This document shows, in pieces, positions 23,668-34,491 of a stretch of 64,000 nucleotides of DNA; positions within the stretch are counted from its first letter, which is position 1, and each line of letters opens with the position of its first letter. The stretch is from Gordonia paraffinivorans NBRC 108238 (GTDB taxonomy: Bacteria > Actinomycetota > Actinomycetes > Mycobacteriales > Mycobacteriaceae). The position numbers and the translations under genes are program-made. The notes under the pieces are model-generated. The model worked only from the letters and a program-made list of their open reading frames with translations. It did no database searches and had not been told where the DNA came from. Location: NCBI RefSeq assembly GCF_000344155.1, contig NZ_BAOQ01000009.1:35476-99475 (forward strand). Reading direction: 5' to 3'.

Positions 23668-24566
23668 GGGCGCGAGACCTCGTATTTGCCGTCGTCGTCG
23701 ATGAAGGTGACGGTGACCTTCTGGTCCTGGCCGCCGACCTTGACCGAGCAGGTGAACGACTCGCCCTTCTTCACGCGCTGACCCGACGGGCACTTGACGT
23801 CGCTCACCTCCGAGGCCTGGTAGTCCTCGGTGAGGATCTTCTGGACGCCCTGCTGCGCGGCCTGCTGGTCGAGGTTCTTCGGCGCCCAACCCGGCCATGC
23901 GAAGGCGGTGATCAGCAGGATCGCCGCGACGAGGACGAGCACACCGCCGCCGGCGAACAGCGCGGTGCGCAGCTTCTTGTTCGACTTCGGCGGAGTGGCC
24001 ATCCCGGCGAACTGATCCGATCCACCGAACTGCTGGCCGTAGGGGCCCTGAGTGCCCGGGGCCTGGCCCGGCTGACCGTACTGGCCCGGCTGGCCGAACT
24101 GACCCGGCTGGCCGAACTGACCCGGCTGACCCGGCTGGGCGAACTGACCGGGCTGACCCGGCTGGCCGTACGGCTGCGACGGGCCGCCGAAGCCGGGAGC
24201 GCCGTAGTTCGGCTGTCCGGGTGCCTGCTGGCCGAAGCCCTGCTGATCGGGCGGACCGTACTGCCCGCCGGGCTGCGAGGCCGGGAACGCCACCTGGGTC
24301 GGCTGGGCCTGGCCGGGCTGGGGCGGGCCCGGGTCGGGCTGGTTCTGCGGGAATCCGCCCTGCGGCGGTTGGCCGTACGGATTCTGCTGGTACGGGTTCT
24401 GCGGTGGCTGACCGAACGCCGGGTTCTGGTTGACGGTGGTCGGGTCGGCCTGCGGCGCGCCTGCGCCCTGTTGTGTACCCGGCGAGTTGATGATCTCGGT
24501 CTTGTCCGAAGATCCCGGCCGGCCCGGGTCGGGTTGGGACGGATTCGGGTTGTACGGGTCGGTCAT
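23661..24566 (-). CDS. Pro/Gln/Gly-rich membrane protein with C-terminal DUF4333 domain
   Basis: The 301-residue product has a long low-complexity N-terminus (residues 1-190) with repeated GQPGQF/GQPGQY blocks, one membrane helix (about 203-225, following KSNKKLR), and an extracytoplasmic DUF4333 domain (228-301) with a Cys pair at 259 and 273 likely to form a disulfide. It corresponds in position and layout to Rv2091c. Topology should be N-in, with the Pro-rich part cytoplasmic. ATG 24566, preceded by GGGAGGG, is preferred to an upstream in-frame ATG. Function is unknown. Confidence 0.8.
   Translation of the reverse strand: MTDPYNPNPSQPDPGRPGSSDKTEIINSPGTQQGAGAPQADPTTVNQNPAFGQPPQNPYQQNPYGQPPQGGFPQNQPDPGPPQPGQAQPTQVAFPASQPGGQYGPPDQQGFGQQAPGQPNYGAPGFGGPSQPYGQPGQPGQFAQPGQPGQFGQPGQFGQPGQYGQPGQAPGTQGPYGQQFGGSDQFAGMATPPKSNKKLRTALFAGGGVLVLVAAILLITAFAWPGWAPKNLDQQAAQQGVQKILTEDYQASEVSDVKCPSGQRVKKGESFTCSVKVGGQDQKVTVTFIDDDGKYEVSRPS
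24062..24172. repeat. imperfect tandem repeat coding for GQPGQ(F/Y) blocks
   Basis: An 18-nt unit, CCCGGCTGGCCGAACTGA on the plus strand, recurs with 9-nt partial units through the middle of the DUF4333 gene. It encodes the alternating QPGQFG/QPGQPG pattern of about residues 132-168. Copy number is likely to vary by slippage between strains. Confidence 0.75.
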
Positions 24567-24724
24567 GAGTCCCTCCCACTCGGCCTGACCCCTCTGTGGG
24601 TGTCGGCGAACTGTGACGTCACGCGGCAGCGCCGGGAGCGATCCCACCCCGACACCGAATGCGCGATGAACGTTACCTCAGCTGATGGCGAGTATCAGGA
24701 AACGATCCACGGGACGCGCGGGCA

Positions 24725-24747
24725 CGTCGTCCGGCCGGCGGACGACG
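24725..24747. terminator. hairpin downstream of helY
   Basis: CGTCGTCCG (24725-24733) pairs with CGGACGACG (24739-24747) over a 5-nt loop, 50 bp past the helY stop. It probably ends the tatC-helY transcript. The rest of the 24567-24796 gap has no gene; it must also hold the promoter of the DUF4333 gene. Confidence 0.55.
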
Positions 24748-24796
24748 GGGCCGGTCGGCTCCGTTGACCAGCGACAACCTTGCTCGCGCCTGGTTC

Positions 24797-27592
24797 TCAG
24801 CCCAGCTCGGCCGCGACCACACCGCGCCGGATCGCCTTCACCGCCGCACGAGCGGTCCCGCCGAGACGCGTGTCGGTGCCGACGCACAGCCGGATCTGCT
24901 CGAGCAGGTCGATGACCTGGCGGTTCCAGCGCACGAAGTCGCCCGGCGACAGCAACTGTCCCCGCTCGCCGGCCAGGACGAGGGCCTCTGTCAAGGAGCG
25001 TCCGGAGGCCCAGGTGGCGACGGCGAGCGAGAACCCGGTGTCGGGTTCGCGCGTGGGGGTCACCCGATGGCGGGCCTCGACGGCGGTGACGCGGTTCCAG
25101 ATGTCGACGGTCGCCCCCAACGCCACGCGCAACGACCGGCTGCCGGGCATCGTGTCGATGCCGCCGTAGCTGTCGCGACGGCTCTCGAAGACGAGGGCGG
25201 CGACGACGGCGGCGAGATCCGACGGCGACAGTTCCTCCCACACACCGGCGCGGATGCACTCGGTGACCACGAGGTCGCTCTCGCTGTAGATGCGGGAGAG
25301 CACCCGCCCGGCGTCGGTGACGCGCATCGTGTGGCCGGTCGACTCCGAGGCGTCGCGGACCTTCTCGAGATATCCGAGCTCGGTCAGCACGCCGACGATG
25401 TGGTCGAAGGTGATACCCAGCGTCGACGTGCGTTCGCCGATGGCGCGCTCGGCGTTGACGATGTCGCGCAGGAGCCGGTTGCGCCGCTCGGCCAGACGGA
25501 ACAGTTCGTCGCCGTTGTCGAGTTGATGGGCCGGGTGCTCGCGCAACGTGCGCCGGAGAGCACGCAGCTCGGGGTCGTCGGCCGCATCCGACCGCTTCTT
25601 CGACCGTCCGCGCGGCATCTCGATGCCGGTGGACCGCAGTGCGGAGGCGAGGTCGCGGCGTCCGCGCCCGGTCCGGCGATCGGCGTTCTTCGGCAGGCGC
25701 ATGTTGCCCAGGACCTCGGGCGGATTCACGAAGTCGCGCAAGGCGACCCGGCCACACCATGCGTCCTCGGTGACGACGAGCGGCTTGGGGTCGGCGGCCT
25801 GCGTCGCCGGTTCGACGACCACCGCCAGACCGCGGTGCCGGCCGACCGGCACCGCGATGACGTGGCCGCGCTTGAGTGCGGCGAGGTCGGCGACGATCGC
25901 GTCCTCGGTATGGATACGCTTGCGGTACTTCAGGTCTCGCTCGCGGCGCCGGATGTCCTCGCGCAGGGTGATGTACCCGAGGAAGCCCTCGTAGGGTTCG
26001 GCGTCCTCGCCGCCGCCGGGTTCGAGTCCCCTCGCCTCCGCGGCGCGGGCGAGTTCGGCGTCGAGCCGGCGCAGCGCCCGCTGCGACTCGTGCAGCTTGC
26101 GGGCCTGCCCCACCACCGACCGGTCGGCCTGGAACTGCGCGAACGACCGGTGCAGGAGTTCACGCGCGCCGTCGAGTCCGAGCCGGTCCAGCAGGTTGAC
26201 GGCCATGTTGTATTCGGGCGAGAAGGAGCTTCGAAGCGGGAAGGTGCGGGCGCCGGCGAGACCGGCGACCTCCTCGGGCACCACCTCGGGGGTCCACACC
26301 ACGACGGCGTGTCCCTCGACGTCGATGCCGCGGCGACCCGCCCGGCCGGTCAGCTGCGTGTACTCCCCCGGCGTCAGGTCGACGTGCGACTCGCCGTTGT
26401 ACTTGACGAGACGCTGGAGCACCACCGACCGCGCCGGCATGTTGATGCCGAGCGCGAGGGTCTCGGTCGCGAACACCATCTTGACCAGACCCTTGACGAA
26501 CAGTTCCTCGACAGCGTGCCGGAACATCGGCAACAGACCCGCGTGGTGCGCGGCGAGGCCTCGGCGCAGTCCCTCGCGCCATTCGTCGACGCCGAGGACG
26601 TCGGCGTCGCCCGGCGACAGGTCCGACAGGTGCCGGTCGACCACCTCGTCGACGGCGGCCGCCTCCTCCGGCGCGAGCAGGGACAGCCCCGAGCGCAGGC
26701 ACTGCGACAGCGCCGCGTCGCAGCCGGCGCGCGAGAAGATGAAGTCGATGGCCGGCAGCAGGCCCTCGCGGTCGAGCACGCCGACCATGTGCGGCCGAGA
26801 CAGGACCGCGCCCCGGCCACCCCGGTGCCGGGGCGCGCCGCTGCGGCGGCCGCGGCCCCGGGCCTCGCGGTCGTCCTCGGCGAGGAGGATGCGGTGCCGG
26901 ATCTGGCGCTTGAGGTCGGGATTGACCCGCGGCCGGGCCCCTGTGCGCCTCTCGGGGGCGCGGTCGGCGGGGTCGAACAGGTCGAACAACCGGTTGCCGA
27001 CCAGCATGTGCTGCGACAACGGCACCGGCCGGTGCTCGTCGACAATGACCGAGGTGTCTCCGCGCACGGTCTGGATCCAGTCGCCGAACTCCTCGGCGTT
27101 GCTGACCGTCGCCGACAGGCTCACCACCCGCACCGACGGTTCGAGGTGCAGGATGACCTCCTCCCAGACCGCCCCTCGGAAGCGGTCGGCGAGGAAGTGG
27201 ACCTCGTCCATGACGACGTGCGACAGGCCGTCGAGGGCACGGGACTCGGCGTAGATCATGTTGCGCACGACCTCGGTCGTCATGACGACGACCGGGGCGT
27301 CGGGGTTGATCGACGAGTCGCCGGTGAGCAGGCCGACCGACTCGTGGCCGTGGACGGCGACCAGGTCCGCGTACTTCTGGTTGCTCAGTGCCTTGATCGG
27401 CGTCGTGTAGAAGCACTTGGTGCCGCCGGCCAGGGCGAGATGCACGGCGAACTCGCCGACGATCGTCTTGCCCGCACCGGTGGGGGCGCAGACGAGAACG
27501 CCGTGCCCGGCTTCGAGGGCCTCACAGGCACGGCGCTGGAAGTCGTCGAGTCCGAAGTCGAGCAGCGACGTGAACGCGTCGAGGTGCGTCAC
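24797..27592 (-). CDS. helY: Ski2-like DExH helicase HelY
   Basis: This 931-residue SF2 helicase has Walker A APTGAGKT (36-43), DEVH (129-132), SLSATVSN (motif III, about 158-165) and [10 protein letters not shown] (motif VI). It also has the long C-terminal Ski2/Mtr4-type domain ([21 protein letters not shown] region onwards, here split: [21 protein letters not shown]). It is predicted to unwind RNA or DNA duplexes; the natural substrate of the actinobacterial HelY family is not established. GTG 27592 overlaps the tatC stop by GTGA, an arrangement also present in M. tuberculosis. Confidence 0.93.
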   Translation of the reverse strand: MTHLDAFTSLLDFGLDDFQRRACEALEAGHGVLVCAPTGAGKTIVGEFAVHLALAGGTKCFYTTPIKALSNQKYADLVAVHGHESVGLLTGDSSINPDAPVVVMTTEVVRNMIYAESRALDGLSHVVMDEVHFLADRFRGAVWEEVILHLEPSVRVVSLSATVSNAEEFGDWIQTVRGDTSVIVDEHRPVPLSQHMLVGNRLFDLFDPADRAPERRTGARPRVNPDLKRQIRHRILLAEDDREARGRGRRSGAPRHRGGRGAVLSRPHMVGVLDREGLLPAIDFIFSRAGCDAALSQCLRSGLSLLAPEEAAAVDEVVDRHLSDLSPGDADVLGVDEWREGLRRGLAAHHAGLLPMFRHAVEELFVKGLVKMVFATETLALGINMPARSVVLQRLVKYNGESHVDLTPGEYTQLTGRAGRRGIDVEGHAVVVWTPEVVPEEVAGLAGARTFPLRSSFSPEYNMAVNLLDRLGLDGARELLHRSFAQFQADRSVVGQARKLHESQRALRRLDAELARAAEARGLEPGGGEDAEPYEGFLGYITLREDIRRRERDLKYRKRIHTEDAIVADLAALKRGHVIAVPVGRHRGLAVVVEPATQAADPKPLVVTEDAWCGRVALRDFVNPPEVLGNMRLPKNADRRTGRGRRDLASALRSTGIEMPRGRSKKRSDAADDPELRALRRTLREHPAHQLDNGDELFRLAERRNRLLRDIVNAERAIGERTSTLGITFDHIVGVLTELGYLEKVRDASESTGHTMRVTDAGRVLSRIYSESDLVVTECIRAGVWEELSPSDLAAVVAALVFESRRDSYGGIDTMPGSRSLRVALGATVDIWNRVTAVEARHRVTPTREPDTGFSLAVATWASGRSLTEALVLAGERGQLLSPGDFVRWNRQVIDLLEQIRLCVGTDTRLGGTARAAVKAIRRGVVAAELG

Positions 27593-28563
27593 AGGACGTC
27601 GTCGAACGTGTCACGGTCCCGCGTGGAGGTCCTGGTGGCGTTGGGGGCCCCGGAGGCCGAGGTCGCGACCGGCGACGGCGGCGGGACCGGGCGCATCGGC
27701 GGCAGCGGGCTCGCCTCGTCGTCGGAGAGTCCCTCCCACGCCGGGGCCTTCTTGGCCAGCCGCTTGTCATGGATGCGGGCGAACTGGATCGCGAACTCCA
27801 GCAGGACGGTCAGCGCCAGCGCGAGCGCGAGCATGGTGAACGGATCCTGGCCGGGCGTCACGATCGCCGCGAACACGAACATGGCGAAGATCAGGCCGCG
27901 CCGCCACTTCTTGAGCCGCTCGTAGGGCAGCACGCGGACGATGTTCAGCGCGATGATCAGCAACGGGAGCTCGAAGCTCACACCGAAGATCACCAGCACG
28001 TTGATCATGAAGCCGAAGTACTGGTCGCCGGCCAGCGCCGTGACCTGCACCTCGTTGCCGACCGTCAACAGGAAGTCGAAGGCCTTGGCGACGACCACGT
28101 AGGCGAGAACGGCACCGGCGACGAACAGGGTCGTCGCGATCGACACGAATGCGAGGCCGTAGCGGCGTTCGTTGTCGTGCAGGCCCGGGGTGATGAACTG
28201 CCACGTCTGGTACATCCAGACCGGGCACGCCATCACGATGCCGGCGGTCAGCGCGACCTTGAGTCGCAGCATGAACTGGTCGAACGGACCGGTCGCCAGC
28301 AGACGGCACGAGTCGTCGGCGGTCAGGCTCGCCCGTGCCGAGGGCGGCAGGTCGCAGTACGGGCCGCGGAGCATGTCGCCGAGCGACGGCACGCCGAGGA
28401 AGCCGTAGCTGTACCAGACGAAACCAAGGATGGTGGTCGCGATGATGGCCAACATCGAGATGACCAGTCGCGTGCGCAACTCATAGAGATGCTCCACCAA
28501 CGACATGGTGCCGTCGGGGTTGAGTTTGCGCTTGCGGTATCGAGGGTCGAAGGGGATGCGCAC
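27589..28563 (-). CDS. tatC: twin-arginine translocase subunit TatC
   Basis: TatC is the signal-peptide receptor of the Tat export system. The 324-residue product has the N-terminal [19 protein letters not shown] region with the conserved HLxELR, six membrane helices (first at about 34-54), and the [10 protein letters not shown] loop. It has a longer first external loop than E. coli TatC and an extended, Pro/Ser/Thr-rich cytoplasmic tail (about 275-324). GTG 28563 follows GGAGAG. It lies 20 bp after tatA and overlaps helY. Confidence 0.97.
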   Translation of the reverse strand: MRIPFDPRYRKRKLNPDGTMSLVEHLYELRTRLVISMLAIIATTILGFVWYSYGFLGVPSLGDMLRGPYCDLPPSARASLTADDSCRLLATGPFDQFMLRLKVALTAGIVMACPVWMYQTWQFITPGLHDNERRYGLAFVSIATTLFVAGAVLAYVVVAKAFDFLLTVGNEVQVTALAGDQYFGFMINVLVIFGVSFELPLLIIALNIVRVLPYERLKKWRRGLIFAMFVFAAIVTPGQDPFTMLALALALTVLLEFAIQFARIHDKRLAKKAPAWEGLSDDEASPLPPMRPVPPPSPVATSASGAPNATRTSTRDRDTFDDVL

Positions 28564-28583
28564 CCGAACTCTCCGACGCGCCC

Positions 28584-28841
28584 CTATGCCGATTTCTTGG
28601 CGTCGGCGTTCGACGAGGTGCCCGGCTGCTCGCCGTCAGCGGACGGGAGTTCGCGCTGCGGCTCGGCGGGAGCCGCGGAGGCCGACGGCTGGTCGTCCTT
28701 CTGCATCTCCTTGACCTCGCTCTTGAAGATGCGCAGCGACTGCCCGAGGCCTCGAGCCATGTCCGGCAGCTTCTTCGCGCCGAACAGAAGCACCAGCACC
28801 ACGACGACGATCGCCCAATGCCACGGTGACATGAAGCCCAT
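28584..28841 (-). CDS. tatA: twin-arginine translocase subunit TatA
   Basis: TatA forms the protein-conducting assembly of the Tat pathway. The 85-residue protein has one membrane helix (about residues 8-21, [18 protein letters not shown]), the FGAKKLP hinge, an amphipathic helix ([20 protein letters not shown]) and an acidic disordered tail. Length and layout are typical of actinobacterial TatA/E. ATG 28841 follows GAAGGG. It starts the tatA-tatC-helY run. Confidence 0.96.
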   Translation of the reverse strand: MGFMSPWHWAIVVVVLVLLFGAKKLPDMARGLGQSLRIFKSEVKEMQKDDQPSASAAPAEPQRELPSADGEQPGTSSNADAKKSA

Positions 28842-28894
28842 GAGTAAACCCTTCAGGTCGAAGCCAGATGAAACTGATGCTACCCGAGTCCAGC

Positions 28895-29881
28895 TCAGAC
28901 CGTGTCAGGCGCCGACCGGCGATATCGGTCACGTGCGCGGGCGGCGGCCACGGCGACGGCCTCGGCGATCGCCGGTTCGTCGAACACCCGCACCGATCCG
29001 CCGAACCCGAGCACGAAGCGGGTCAGCCAGTCGGGCGAGCCGTAGACCATCCGGACGCGCACCGGCTGGTCGGGCTCGCGGTCCTCGATCCGGGTGATCG
29101 GCTCGACCGGGTAGTAGTCGAGAATCCACAGGTGATCCGGGTCGATCTCGAGTTCGACGGCGGGCAGGTCCGGGTTCTCGGGCAACAGCACCGACTGCGG
29201 CGACGCCTCGGCTTCGGCGGGCGGGCGGCTCGACTCGTCGAGGGCCTCCGCGGTGTCGATGCGGTCGAACCGGAACAGCCGCACCCCCTCGGCCATCCGG
29301 CACCACGCCTCGAGGTAGGTGTGCTGGTCCATCACCTGCAGGCGGATGGGGTCGACGACCCGCTCGGAGACGCTGTCGCGGCTGGCCGAGTAGTACCGCA
29401 GCCGCAGGGCGCGACCCTTGCGGACCGCCTCCCGGACGGTCGTGTAGGTGGGGTTGTCCCGCGCCGGCTCCGAGTCGTCGGGACCGGGCAGACCCGGGAC
29501 CGCGGTCGCCCCGACCGCCTCCTCGATCTTGGCGATCGCCCGCCGGGCGGCCGCGACGTCCACGACGCCGGGGGTCTCGACCAGGGCACGGAGCGCGACG
29601 AGCAGGGTGCTCGCCTCGATCGTCGTCAACCGGAGCGGACGGTCCATGCCGGCGGTGAAGCCGACGTTCACGAACCCCTCGCTGAACTCGAGTTCGATCA
29701 GGTCGTCGGGGTAGTAGCCGGGCAGCCCGCAGACGAACAGCAGCTCGAGGTCCTTGGTGAGCTGGGTCGGGGTGACGCCGAGTTCGCGAGCGGCCTGTTC
29801 GATCGAGATGCCGTTGCGGGCCTGGAAGTACGGGACCATCGCCAGCAACCGGGTGAGCCGCGACGGCTGTGCTGCGGCCAT
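28895..29881 (-). CDS. pafC: transcriptional regulator PafC (WYL domain)
   Basis: PafC pairs with PafB; in mycobacteria the PafBC complex activates the LexA/RecA-independent DNA-damage regulon. The 328-residue protein has an N-terminal winged-helix (residues 5-60, [24 protein letters not shown]), a WYL domain (about 140-225, containing [15 protein letters not shown]) and a C-terminal WCX domain. ATG 29881 overlaps the pafB stop by one base (TGATG). Despite the name, pafB and pafC do not act in pupylation; they are co-located with pafA. Confidence 0.95.
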   Translation of the reverse strand: MAAAQPSRLTRLLAMVPYFQARNGISIEQAARELGVTPTQLTKDLELLFVCGLPGYYPDDLIELEFSEGFVNVGFTAGMDRPLRLTTIEASTLLVALRALVETPGVVDVAAARRAIAKIEEAVGATAVPGLPGPDDSEPARDNPTYTTVREAVRKGRALRLRYYSASRDSVSERVVDPIRLQVMDQHTYLEAWCRMAEGVRLFRFDRIDTAEALDESSRPPAEAEASPQSVLLPENPDLPAVELEIDPDHLWILDYYPVEPITRIEDREPDQPVRVRMVYGSPDWLTRFVLGFGGSVRVFDEPAIAEAVAVAAARARDRYRRSAPDTV

Positions 29882-30873
29882 CAGGCGCTCACCCCCGCCA
29901 GCCGGTCGAGTGCGGCGACCACGAGGTCGCGCAGTTCGGGCGGGTCCAGGACGACCGCATCGGCGCCGGCGCCGAGCACCATCCGCGCCACCGCCGACAG
30001 CGAGTGGATCTCGACGGTCAGCACGTCACCCGCCTCCCCGTCCAGCTCCCCCGGCTCGGAGGCCGCCGCCGCACGTCGCAGGCCGGCGGCGCGCCCGGCG
30101 GCCACCCAGATCCGCGCGGTGCGGCCGTCGGTGCCCGCGGCGGAGTCGACGGCGGCGGACACGATCTTCTGCAGGTCGGTGCCCTCGGGCACCGTCACCG
30201 CGCCGGCGCGACCGACCGCCTTGACCGAGGAGATCCTCGACAGCCGGAAGGTGCGGGTCGCCTGACGGTCGAGATCGTGGCCAACGACGTACCAGCGTCC
30301 GCGATGGGACACCACGCCCCAGGGCTCCAGGCGACGGGTCGCCGGGGTCGCGGTCGCCGAGGAGCGGTGCGTGAACTCGACCGCACGCCGGTCCTGGACG
30401 GCGTTGAGCAACCCGGCGATGACCTGCTCCGAGCCCATCGACCGGGTCGAGCCGCCCGCGGTGATGCCGAGGTCGTCCTCGCTGCGTACGTCGAGGCCGG
30501 CGGCGCGGAGCTTGAGGATCGCCGACTGCGACAGGGTCGACACCTCCGGGGTGTCCCACAGCGCCGCGGCCATCGCGATCGCCGCGGCCTCCTCGGAGTC
30601 CAGGGAGATGTCGGGCAGTTCGTAGGTGTCGCGGTCGATGCGGTAGCCCTCGGCACCGCCAGACATCGGGGAACGCCCGGTCACCAGCGGGATGCCGAGG
30701 TCGCGCAGTTCGTTCTTGTCGCGCTCGAACATCCGGTTGAACGCCTCGTCGGACTGGCCTTCGTCGGAGTAGCCCGCGACGTTCTTGCGGATGTACTCGG
30801 CGGTGACGTACTGCCGCGTCCACAACAGGCAGATCACGAGGTTGAGCAGTCGCTCGACTTTGGGAGTGGCCAC
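29881..30873 (-). CDS. pafB: transcriptional regulator PafB (WYL domain)
   Basis: The 330-residue protein has an N-terminal helix-turn-helix (residues 5-60, QYVTAEYIRKNVAGYSDEGQ...FERDKNELRDLGIPL), a WYL domain (about 150-230, with RRLEPWGVVSHRGRWYVVGHD) and a WCX-like C-terminus. WYL domains bind a nucleic-acid ligand that activates PafBC after DNA damage. The GTG start at 30873 (VATPKVERLLNL) is preceded by a TANNNT element at leaderless spacing. It is the first gene of pafB-pafC. Confidence 0.95.
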   Translation of the reverse strand: MATPKVERLLNLVICLLWTRQYVTAEYIRKNVAGYSDEGQSDEAFNRMFERDKNELRDLGIPLVTGRSPMSGGAEGYRIDRDTYELPDISLDSEEAAAIAMAAALWDTPEVSTLSQSAILKLRAAGLDVRSEDDLGITAGGSTRSMGSEQVIAGLLNAVQDRRAVEFTHRSSATATPATRRLEPWGVVSHRGRWYVVGHDLDRQATRTFRLSRISSVKAVGRAGAVTVPEGTDLQKIVSAAVDSAAGTDGRTARIWVAAGRAAGLRRAAAASEPGELDGEAGDVLTVEIHSLSAVARMVLGAGADAVVLDPPELRDLVVAALDRLAGVSA

Positions 30874-30879
30874 AGGGTC

Positions 30880-30885
30880 AGGTTA
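30880..30885 (-). promoter_or_regulatory. candidate -10 of leaderless pafB
   Basis: On the minus strand TAACCT is followed by GACCCT and the GTG at 30873. The spacing of six bases and lack of a Shine-Dalgarno sequence point to a leaderless pafBC mRNA separate from that of pafA. Confidence 0.5.
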
Positions 30886-30921
30886 GAACGTACGTGCGGT
30901 CGGTGGGCGAAGGCACGCGGC

Positions 30922-30941
30922 GCCGGCACAGACCTGCCGGC
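30922..30941. terminator. hairpin between pafA and pafB
   Basis: GCCGGCA (30922-30928) pairs with TGCCGGC (30935-30941) over a 6-nt loop. It lies just past the pafA stop and upstream of the pafB promoter, so it probably ends the pafA transcript. Confidence 0.5.
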
Positions 30942-30950
30942 CCCGCCGCG

Positions 30951-32309
30951 TCACATCGACGCGATCAGTCGGTCGACGCGCTCGTCGACGCTGCGGAAAG
31001 GGTCCTTGCACAGCACGGTGCGCTGGGCCTGGTCGTTGAGCTTGAGATGGACCCAGTCGACGGTGAAGTCGCGTCCGGCCTTCTGCGCGGCGGCGATGAA
31101 GTCGCCGCGCAGCTTGGCGCGCGTGGTCTGCGGCGGCTCGGTGACCGCCTGCTTGATCGCCTCGTCGGTGGTCGCACGCGCGACGAGCCCCTTGCGCATC
31201 AGCACGTCGAACACGCCGCGCCCGCGCTTGATGTCGTGGTAGGCGAGGTCGAGCTGGGCGATCTTCGGGTCGGAGAGCTCCATCGAGTACCGGTCCTGGT
31301 AGCGCTGGAACAGCTTGCGCTTGATGACCCAGTCGATCTCGGTGTCGACCTTGGAGAAGTCGTCGGTCTCGACCGCGTCGAGCATGCGGCCCCACAGGTC
31401 GACGACCATGTCCATCTCGGGATCGGGACGCCGGTTGGCCATGTGCTCGACGGCGCGGGCGTGGTACTCGCGCTGGATGTCGAGGGCGCTGGCCGTGCGG
31501 CCGCCGGCGAGCCGGACCTGGCGGCGGCCGGTCGGGTCGTGACTGACCTCGCGGATCGCGCGGATCGGGTTGTCGAGGGCGAAGTCTCGGAACGCCACGC
31601 CGGCCTCGATCATCTCCAGCACCAGCGCCGCCGAACCGACCTTGAGCAGCGTGGTCATCTCCGACATGTTGGAATCGCCGACGATGACGTGCAGACGCCG
31701 GTACTTCTCGGCGTCGGCGTGGGGTTCGTCGCGGGTGTTGATGATCGGGCGCGAACGGGTGGTCGCCGAGGAGACGCCCTCCCAGATGTGCTCGGCGCGC
31801 TGCGACAGGCAGAACGTGGCCGCCTTCGGGGTCTGCAGGACCTTGCCCGCGCCGCAGATGAGCTGGCGGGTGACCAGGAACGGCAGGAGCACGTCGGAGA
31901 TGCGGGAGAACTCCCCCGCCCGCACGACGAGGTAGTTCTCGTGGCAGCCGTAGGAGTTGCCGGCGGAATCGGTGTTGTTCTTGAACAGGTAGATGTCGCC
32001 GCCGATGCCCTCGTCGGCCAGGCGCTGTTCGGCGTCGACGAGCAGGTCCTCGAGGACCAGCTCACCGGCGCGGTCGTGATTGATGAGCTGGATCAGGCCG
32101 TCGCACTCGGCCGTCGCGTACTCCGGATGCGAGCCCACATCGAGGTAGAGCCGGGCACCGTTCTGCAGGAAGACGTTGGAGGAGCGTCCCCACGACACGA
32201 CGCGCCGGAACAGGTACCGGGCCACCTCGTCGGGGCTGAGCCGACGATGACCGTGGAACGTGCACGTGACACCGAATTCGGTCTCGATGCCCATGATTCG
32301 TCGCTGCAC
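30951..32309 (-). CDS. pafA: Pup-protein ligase PafA
   Basis: PafA activates the C-terminal glutamate of Pup with ATP and joins it to lysines of target proteins. The 452-residue protein has the glutamine-synthetase-like fold, with Glu9 in MGIETEFG, the catalytic-base Asp57 in [33 protein letters not shown] and [19 protein letters not shown]. The start is GTG 32309 (VQRRIMGIE); the ATG five codons later is possible, but a TANNNT seven bases before the GTG supports it. It lies 69 bp after prcA. Confidence 0.97.
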   Translation of the reverse strand: MQRRIMGIETEFGVTCTFHGHRRLSPDEVARYLFRRVVSWGRSSNVFLQNGARLYLDVGSHPEYATAECDGLIQLINHDRAGELVLEDLLVDAEQRLADEGIGGDIYLFKNNTDSAGNSYGCHENYLVVRAGEFSRISDVLLPFLVTRQLICGAGKVLQTPKAATFCLSQRAEHIWEGVSSATTRSRPIINTRDEPHADAEKYRRLHVIVGDSNMSEMTTLLKVGSAALVLEMIEAGVAFRDFALDNPIRAIREVSHDPTGRRQVRLAGGRTASALDIQREYHARAVEHMANRRPDPEMDMVVDLWGRMLDAVETDDFSKVDTEIDWVIKRKLFQRYQDRYSMELSDPKIAQLDLAYHDIKRGRGVFDVLMRKGLVARATTDEAIKQAVTEPPQTTRAKLRGDFIAAAQKAGRDFTVDWVHLKLNDQAQRTVLCKDPFRSVDERVDRLIASM

Positions 32310-32316
32310 TTGACCA

Positions 32317-32322
32317 ACCCTA
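32317..32322 (-). promoter_or_regulatory. candidate -10 of leaderless pafA
   Basis: On the minus strand TAGGGT is followed by seven bases and the GTG at 32309. It would allow pafA to be transcribed independently of the pup-prcB-prcA operon just upstream. Confidence 0.5.
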
Positions 32323-32378
32323 CCCGCGGGACCCGCGGACGACCGGGCATGAGAACCCGGCCGCCGCGAGCCGTCGCG

Positions 32379-33179
32379 TCACTGATTCGATCCGTCTCCG
32401 GAGTCGTCGGATGTCGTTTCCCCGGTTGGGGTGTCGCCAGTCGACTCCTCGGCGGAGGCGGTCGGAGCCGGCAGGTGCTGCTCGACCGCCGCGGTGGTCA
32501 GACGCTTGAACGCCCGCCGCGGACGGTTGCGGTCGAGGATCGCGACCTCGAGGTCGCCGGCGGTGAGTTGCCGGGGCGTGCCGGCCGTGCCGTTCCCGGC
32601 GTCGGTCGGCGTGGCCAGGGCCTTGACCGCGACGCCGATCGCCTCGCCGAGTTCCATGTCGGGCCGGTAGGTCTCCCTGAGCGCGGCGGCGATGGGCTCG
32701 GTGTTGCCGCCCATGACCAGGAACCGCGTCTCGTCGGTGATCGACCCGTCGTAGGAGATCCGATACAGCTGAGACGGTTTCGGCTTGCCCGGGCGGGCGA
32801 CCTCGGCCACGCACAACTCCACCTCGAACGGCTTGGCCTGCTCGGTGAAGACGCTGCCGAGCGCGTTGGCGTAGGTGTTCGCCAGCGACAGGCCGGAGAC
32901 ATCGCGCCGGTCGTAGCTGTAACCGCGCATGTCGGCGAGCTGGATGCCCGCCTTGCGCAGACTCTCGAACTCGTTGTACTTGCCGACCGCGGCGAAACCG
33001 ATCCGGTCGTAGATCTCGCTGGTCTTGCGGAGCGTGTTGGACGGGTTCTCCGCCACGAACAGCACACCGTCGGCGTAGGTCAGGATGACCACGGACCGGC
33101 CGCGGGCGATCCCCTTGCGTGCGAGCTCCGAGCGATCGCGCATGATCTGCTCGGCACTGGCGTAGTACGGGAACGTCAT
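32379..33179 (-). CDS. prcA: 20S proteasome alpha subunit PrcA
   Basis: PrcA forms the outer heptameric rings that gate the proteasome and bind Mpa. The 266-residue protein starts [23 protein letters not shown] (in part [18 protein letters not shown]), the alpha-type N-terminal helix region, and has the core [21 protein letters not shown]. It lacks a catalytic Thr, as expected. The C-terminus (about 225-266) is Ser/Thr/Asp/Gly-rich and disordered. ATG 33179 overlaps the prcB stop by ATGA, ensuring coupled synthesis of the two subunits. Confidence 0.97.
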   Translation of the reverse strand: MTFPYYASAEQIMRDRSELARKGIARGRSVVILTYADGVLFVAENPSNTLRKTSEIYDRIGFAAVGKYNEFESLRKAGIQLADMRGYSYDRRDVSGLSLANTYANALGSVFTEQAKPFEVELCVAEVARPGKPKPSQLYRISYDGSITDETRFLVMGGNTEPIAAALRETYRPDMELGEAIGVAVKALATPTDAGNGTAGTPRQLTAGDLEVAILDRNRPRRAFKRLTTAAVEQHLPAPTASAEESTGDTPTGETTSDDSGDGSNQ

Positions 33180-34057
33180 CGCGCACCCCCCTCGTGCTGG
33201 GAGGCGCGGCGTTCGACGACGGTCCGCGCCACGTTCTCGATCTCGTCCGCGTCCACCTCCCGGGCGCCCTCGGCGTCGACGACGGCGGCCATCGGGAAGA
33301 TCCGGCGCACCAGGTCCGGACCGCCGGTGGCCGAGTCGTCGTCGGCGGCGTCGTAGAGCGACTCGACCGCGATCGACAGCGCCTCGTCGGCGGTCAGGTC
33401 CGGACGGTAGAGCTTCTTCAGCGACGACTTGGCGAAGACCGAACCGGAGCCGATGGCGGTATAGCCGCCGAACTCCTCGTGCCGGTCGCCGGCCACGTCG
33501 AAGGTGAAGATCCGGCCCGGTTCGCGCGGGTCGTCGTGGTCGGTGTCGTACCCGACGAGCAGCGGGATCGCCGCGAGGCCCTGCATCGCCGCGCCGAGGT
33601 TGCCGCGGACCATGCTGGCCAGGCGGCTCACCTTGCCGTCGAGGGTCAGCGGGACGCCCTCGATCTTCTCGTAGTGTTCGAGCTCCACGGCGAACAGGCG
33701 CACCATCTCGATCGCGATACCCGCGGTGCCGGCGATGCCGGCCGCCGAGTAGTCGTCGGTGATGTAGACCTTCTTGACGTCGCGGGTGGCGATCAGGTTG
33801 CCCATCGTGGCGCGCCGGTCACCGGCGATCACCACGCCGCCCGGGTAGGACACGGCGACGATGGTCGTGCCGTGCGGGATGTCGCCCGCACCGTCGACGC
33901 CCCCGGCGAAGGTGCCCACGCGGTCAACCTGCGCCTGGGGCAGCTGCTCCGGGGCATGGCGCCGGAGGAACTCGGTGAACGACGAGATGTCGGCGCCCAG
34001 AGCGGAACCGGTACGGAACTGTGAGAGTGGGGGCAGTGAACCGAAACCGTCGCTCAC
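33176..34057 (-). CDS. prcB: 20S proteasome beta subunit PrcB
   Basis: PrcB carries the proteolytic active site. The 293-residue precursor has a 63-residue propeptide ending in PHG; cleavage exposes the catalytic Thr64 ([20 protein letters not shown]), an arrangement standard for bacterial proteasomes. Lys at about 33 of the mature chain lies in the same conserved block ([12 protein letters not shown]). GTG 34057 overlaps the pup stop by GTGA, and its own stop overlaps prcA by ATGA, giving a tight pup-prcB-prcA operon. Confidence 0.97.
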   Translation of the reverse strand: MSDGFGSLPPLSQFRTGSALGADISSFTEFLRRHAPEQLPQAQVDRVGTFAGGVDGAGDIPHGTTIVAVSYPGGVVIAGDRRATMGNLIATRDVKKVYITDDYSAAGIAGTAGIAIEMVRLFAVELEHYEKIEGVPLTLDGKVSRLASMVRGNLGAAMQGLAAIPLLVGYDTDHDDPREPGRIFTFDVAGDRHEEFGGYTAIGSGSVFAKSSLKKLYRPDLTADEALSIAVESLYDAADDDSATGGPDLVRRIFPMAAVVDAEGAREVDADEIENVARTVVERRASQHEGGAR

Positions 34058-34245
34058 TGGCCGCCCTTCTGCACGTACGCACGCACGAAGTCCTCCGCGT
34101 TCTCCTCGAGAACGTCATCGATCTCGTCGAGCAGGTCGTCGGTGTCCTCGGCAAGCTTCTCGCGACGTTCCTGTCCGGCACCGGAATCGGGGCCCACGCC
34201 CTCGTCGTCGCCGCCACCACCACGCTTGGTCTGTTCCTGCGCCAT
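34054..34245 (-). CDS. pup: prokaryotic ubiquitin-like protein Pup
   Basis: Pup is the small, mostly disordered tag that marks proteins for the proteasome. This 63-residue form has a Gly-rich N-terminal part, a helical Mpa-binding region ([18 protein letters not shown], about 33-50) and the C-terminal ending VQKGGQ. Because the last residue is Gln, Dop must deamidate it to Glu before PafA can use it. ATG 34245 has an ideal Shine-Dalgarno sequence, consistent with the high level of Pup needed relative to the proteasome. Confidence 0.97.
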   Translation of the reverse strand: MAQEQTKRGGGGDDEGVGPDSGAGQERREKLAEDTDDLLDEIDDVLEENAEDFVRAYVQKGGQ

Positions 34246-34250
34246 CTGCT

Positions 34251-34259
34251 GCCTCCTTC
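34251..34259 (-). promoter_or_regulatory. strong Shine-Dalgarno sequence of pup
   Basis: On the minus strand GAAGGAGGC stands about six bases before the pup ATG. It is the best ribosome-binding site in the proteasome locus, while prcB and prcA rely on stop/start overlaps. Confidence 0.8.
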
Positions 34260-34377
34260 AACCGATCGCCCCGTGTCGGGCTGCCCGTGACCGAGCCACC
34301 CAGGATCTGTTCGATCCGTCGGATCCGACCGGTGATCACCGGAAGCGACCCGTGGTGATTCGGCCTCGGAATCGTGT

Positions 34378-34400
34378 GCTCCCACACTACCTGTGGGAGC
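34378..34400. terminator. hairpin between dop and pup
   Basis: GCTCCCACA (34378-34386) pairs with TGTGGGAGC (34392-34400) over CTACC. It lies 92 bp past the dop stop and about 130 bp before pup, so it probably separates the dop transcript from the pup operon. No gene is visible in 34246-34491. Confidence 0.6.
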
Positions 34401-34491
34401 GACAACTGGGGCGGAACGAAGCACAACCCGGCGCCGTGTCCGACGCGCAGCGGGCCTCGTGAGGTCTCCGGTTTCCCGAACGCTCCCGGTC

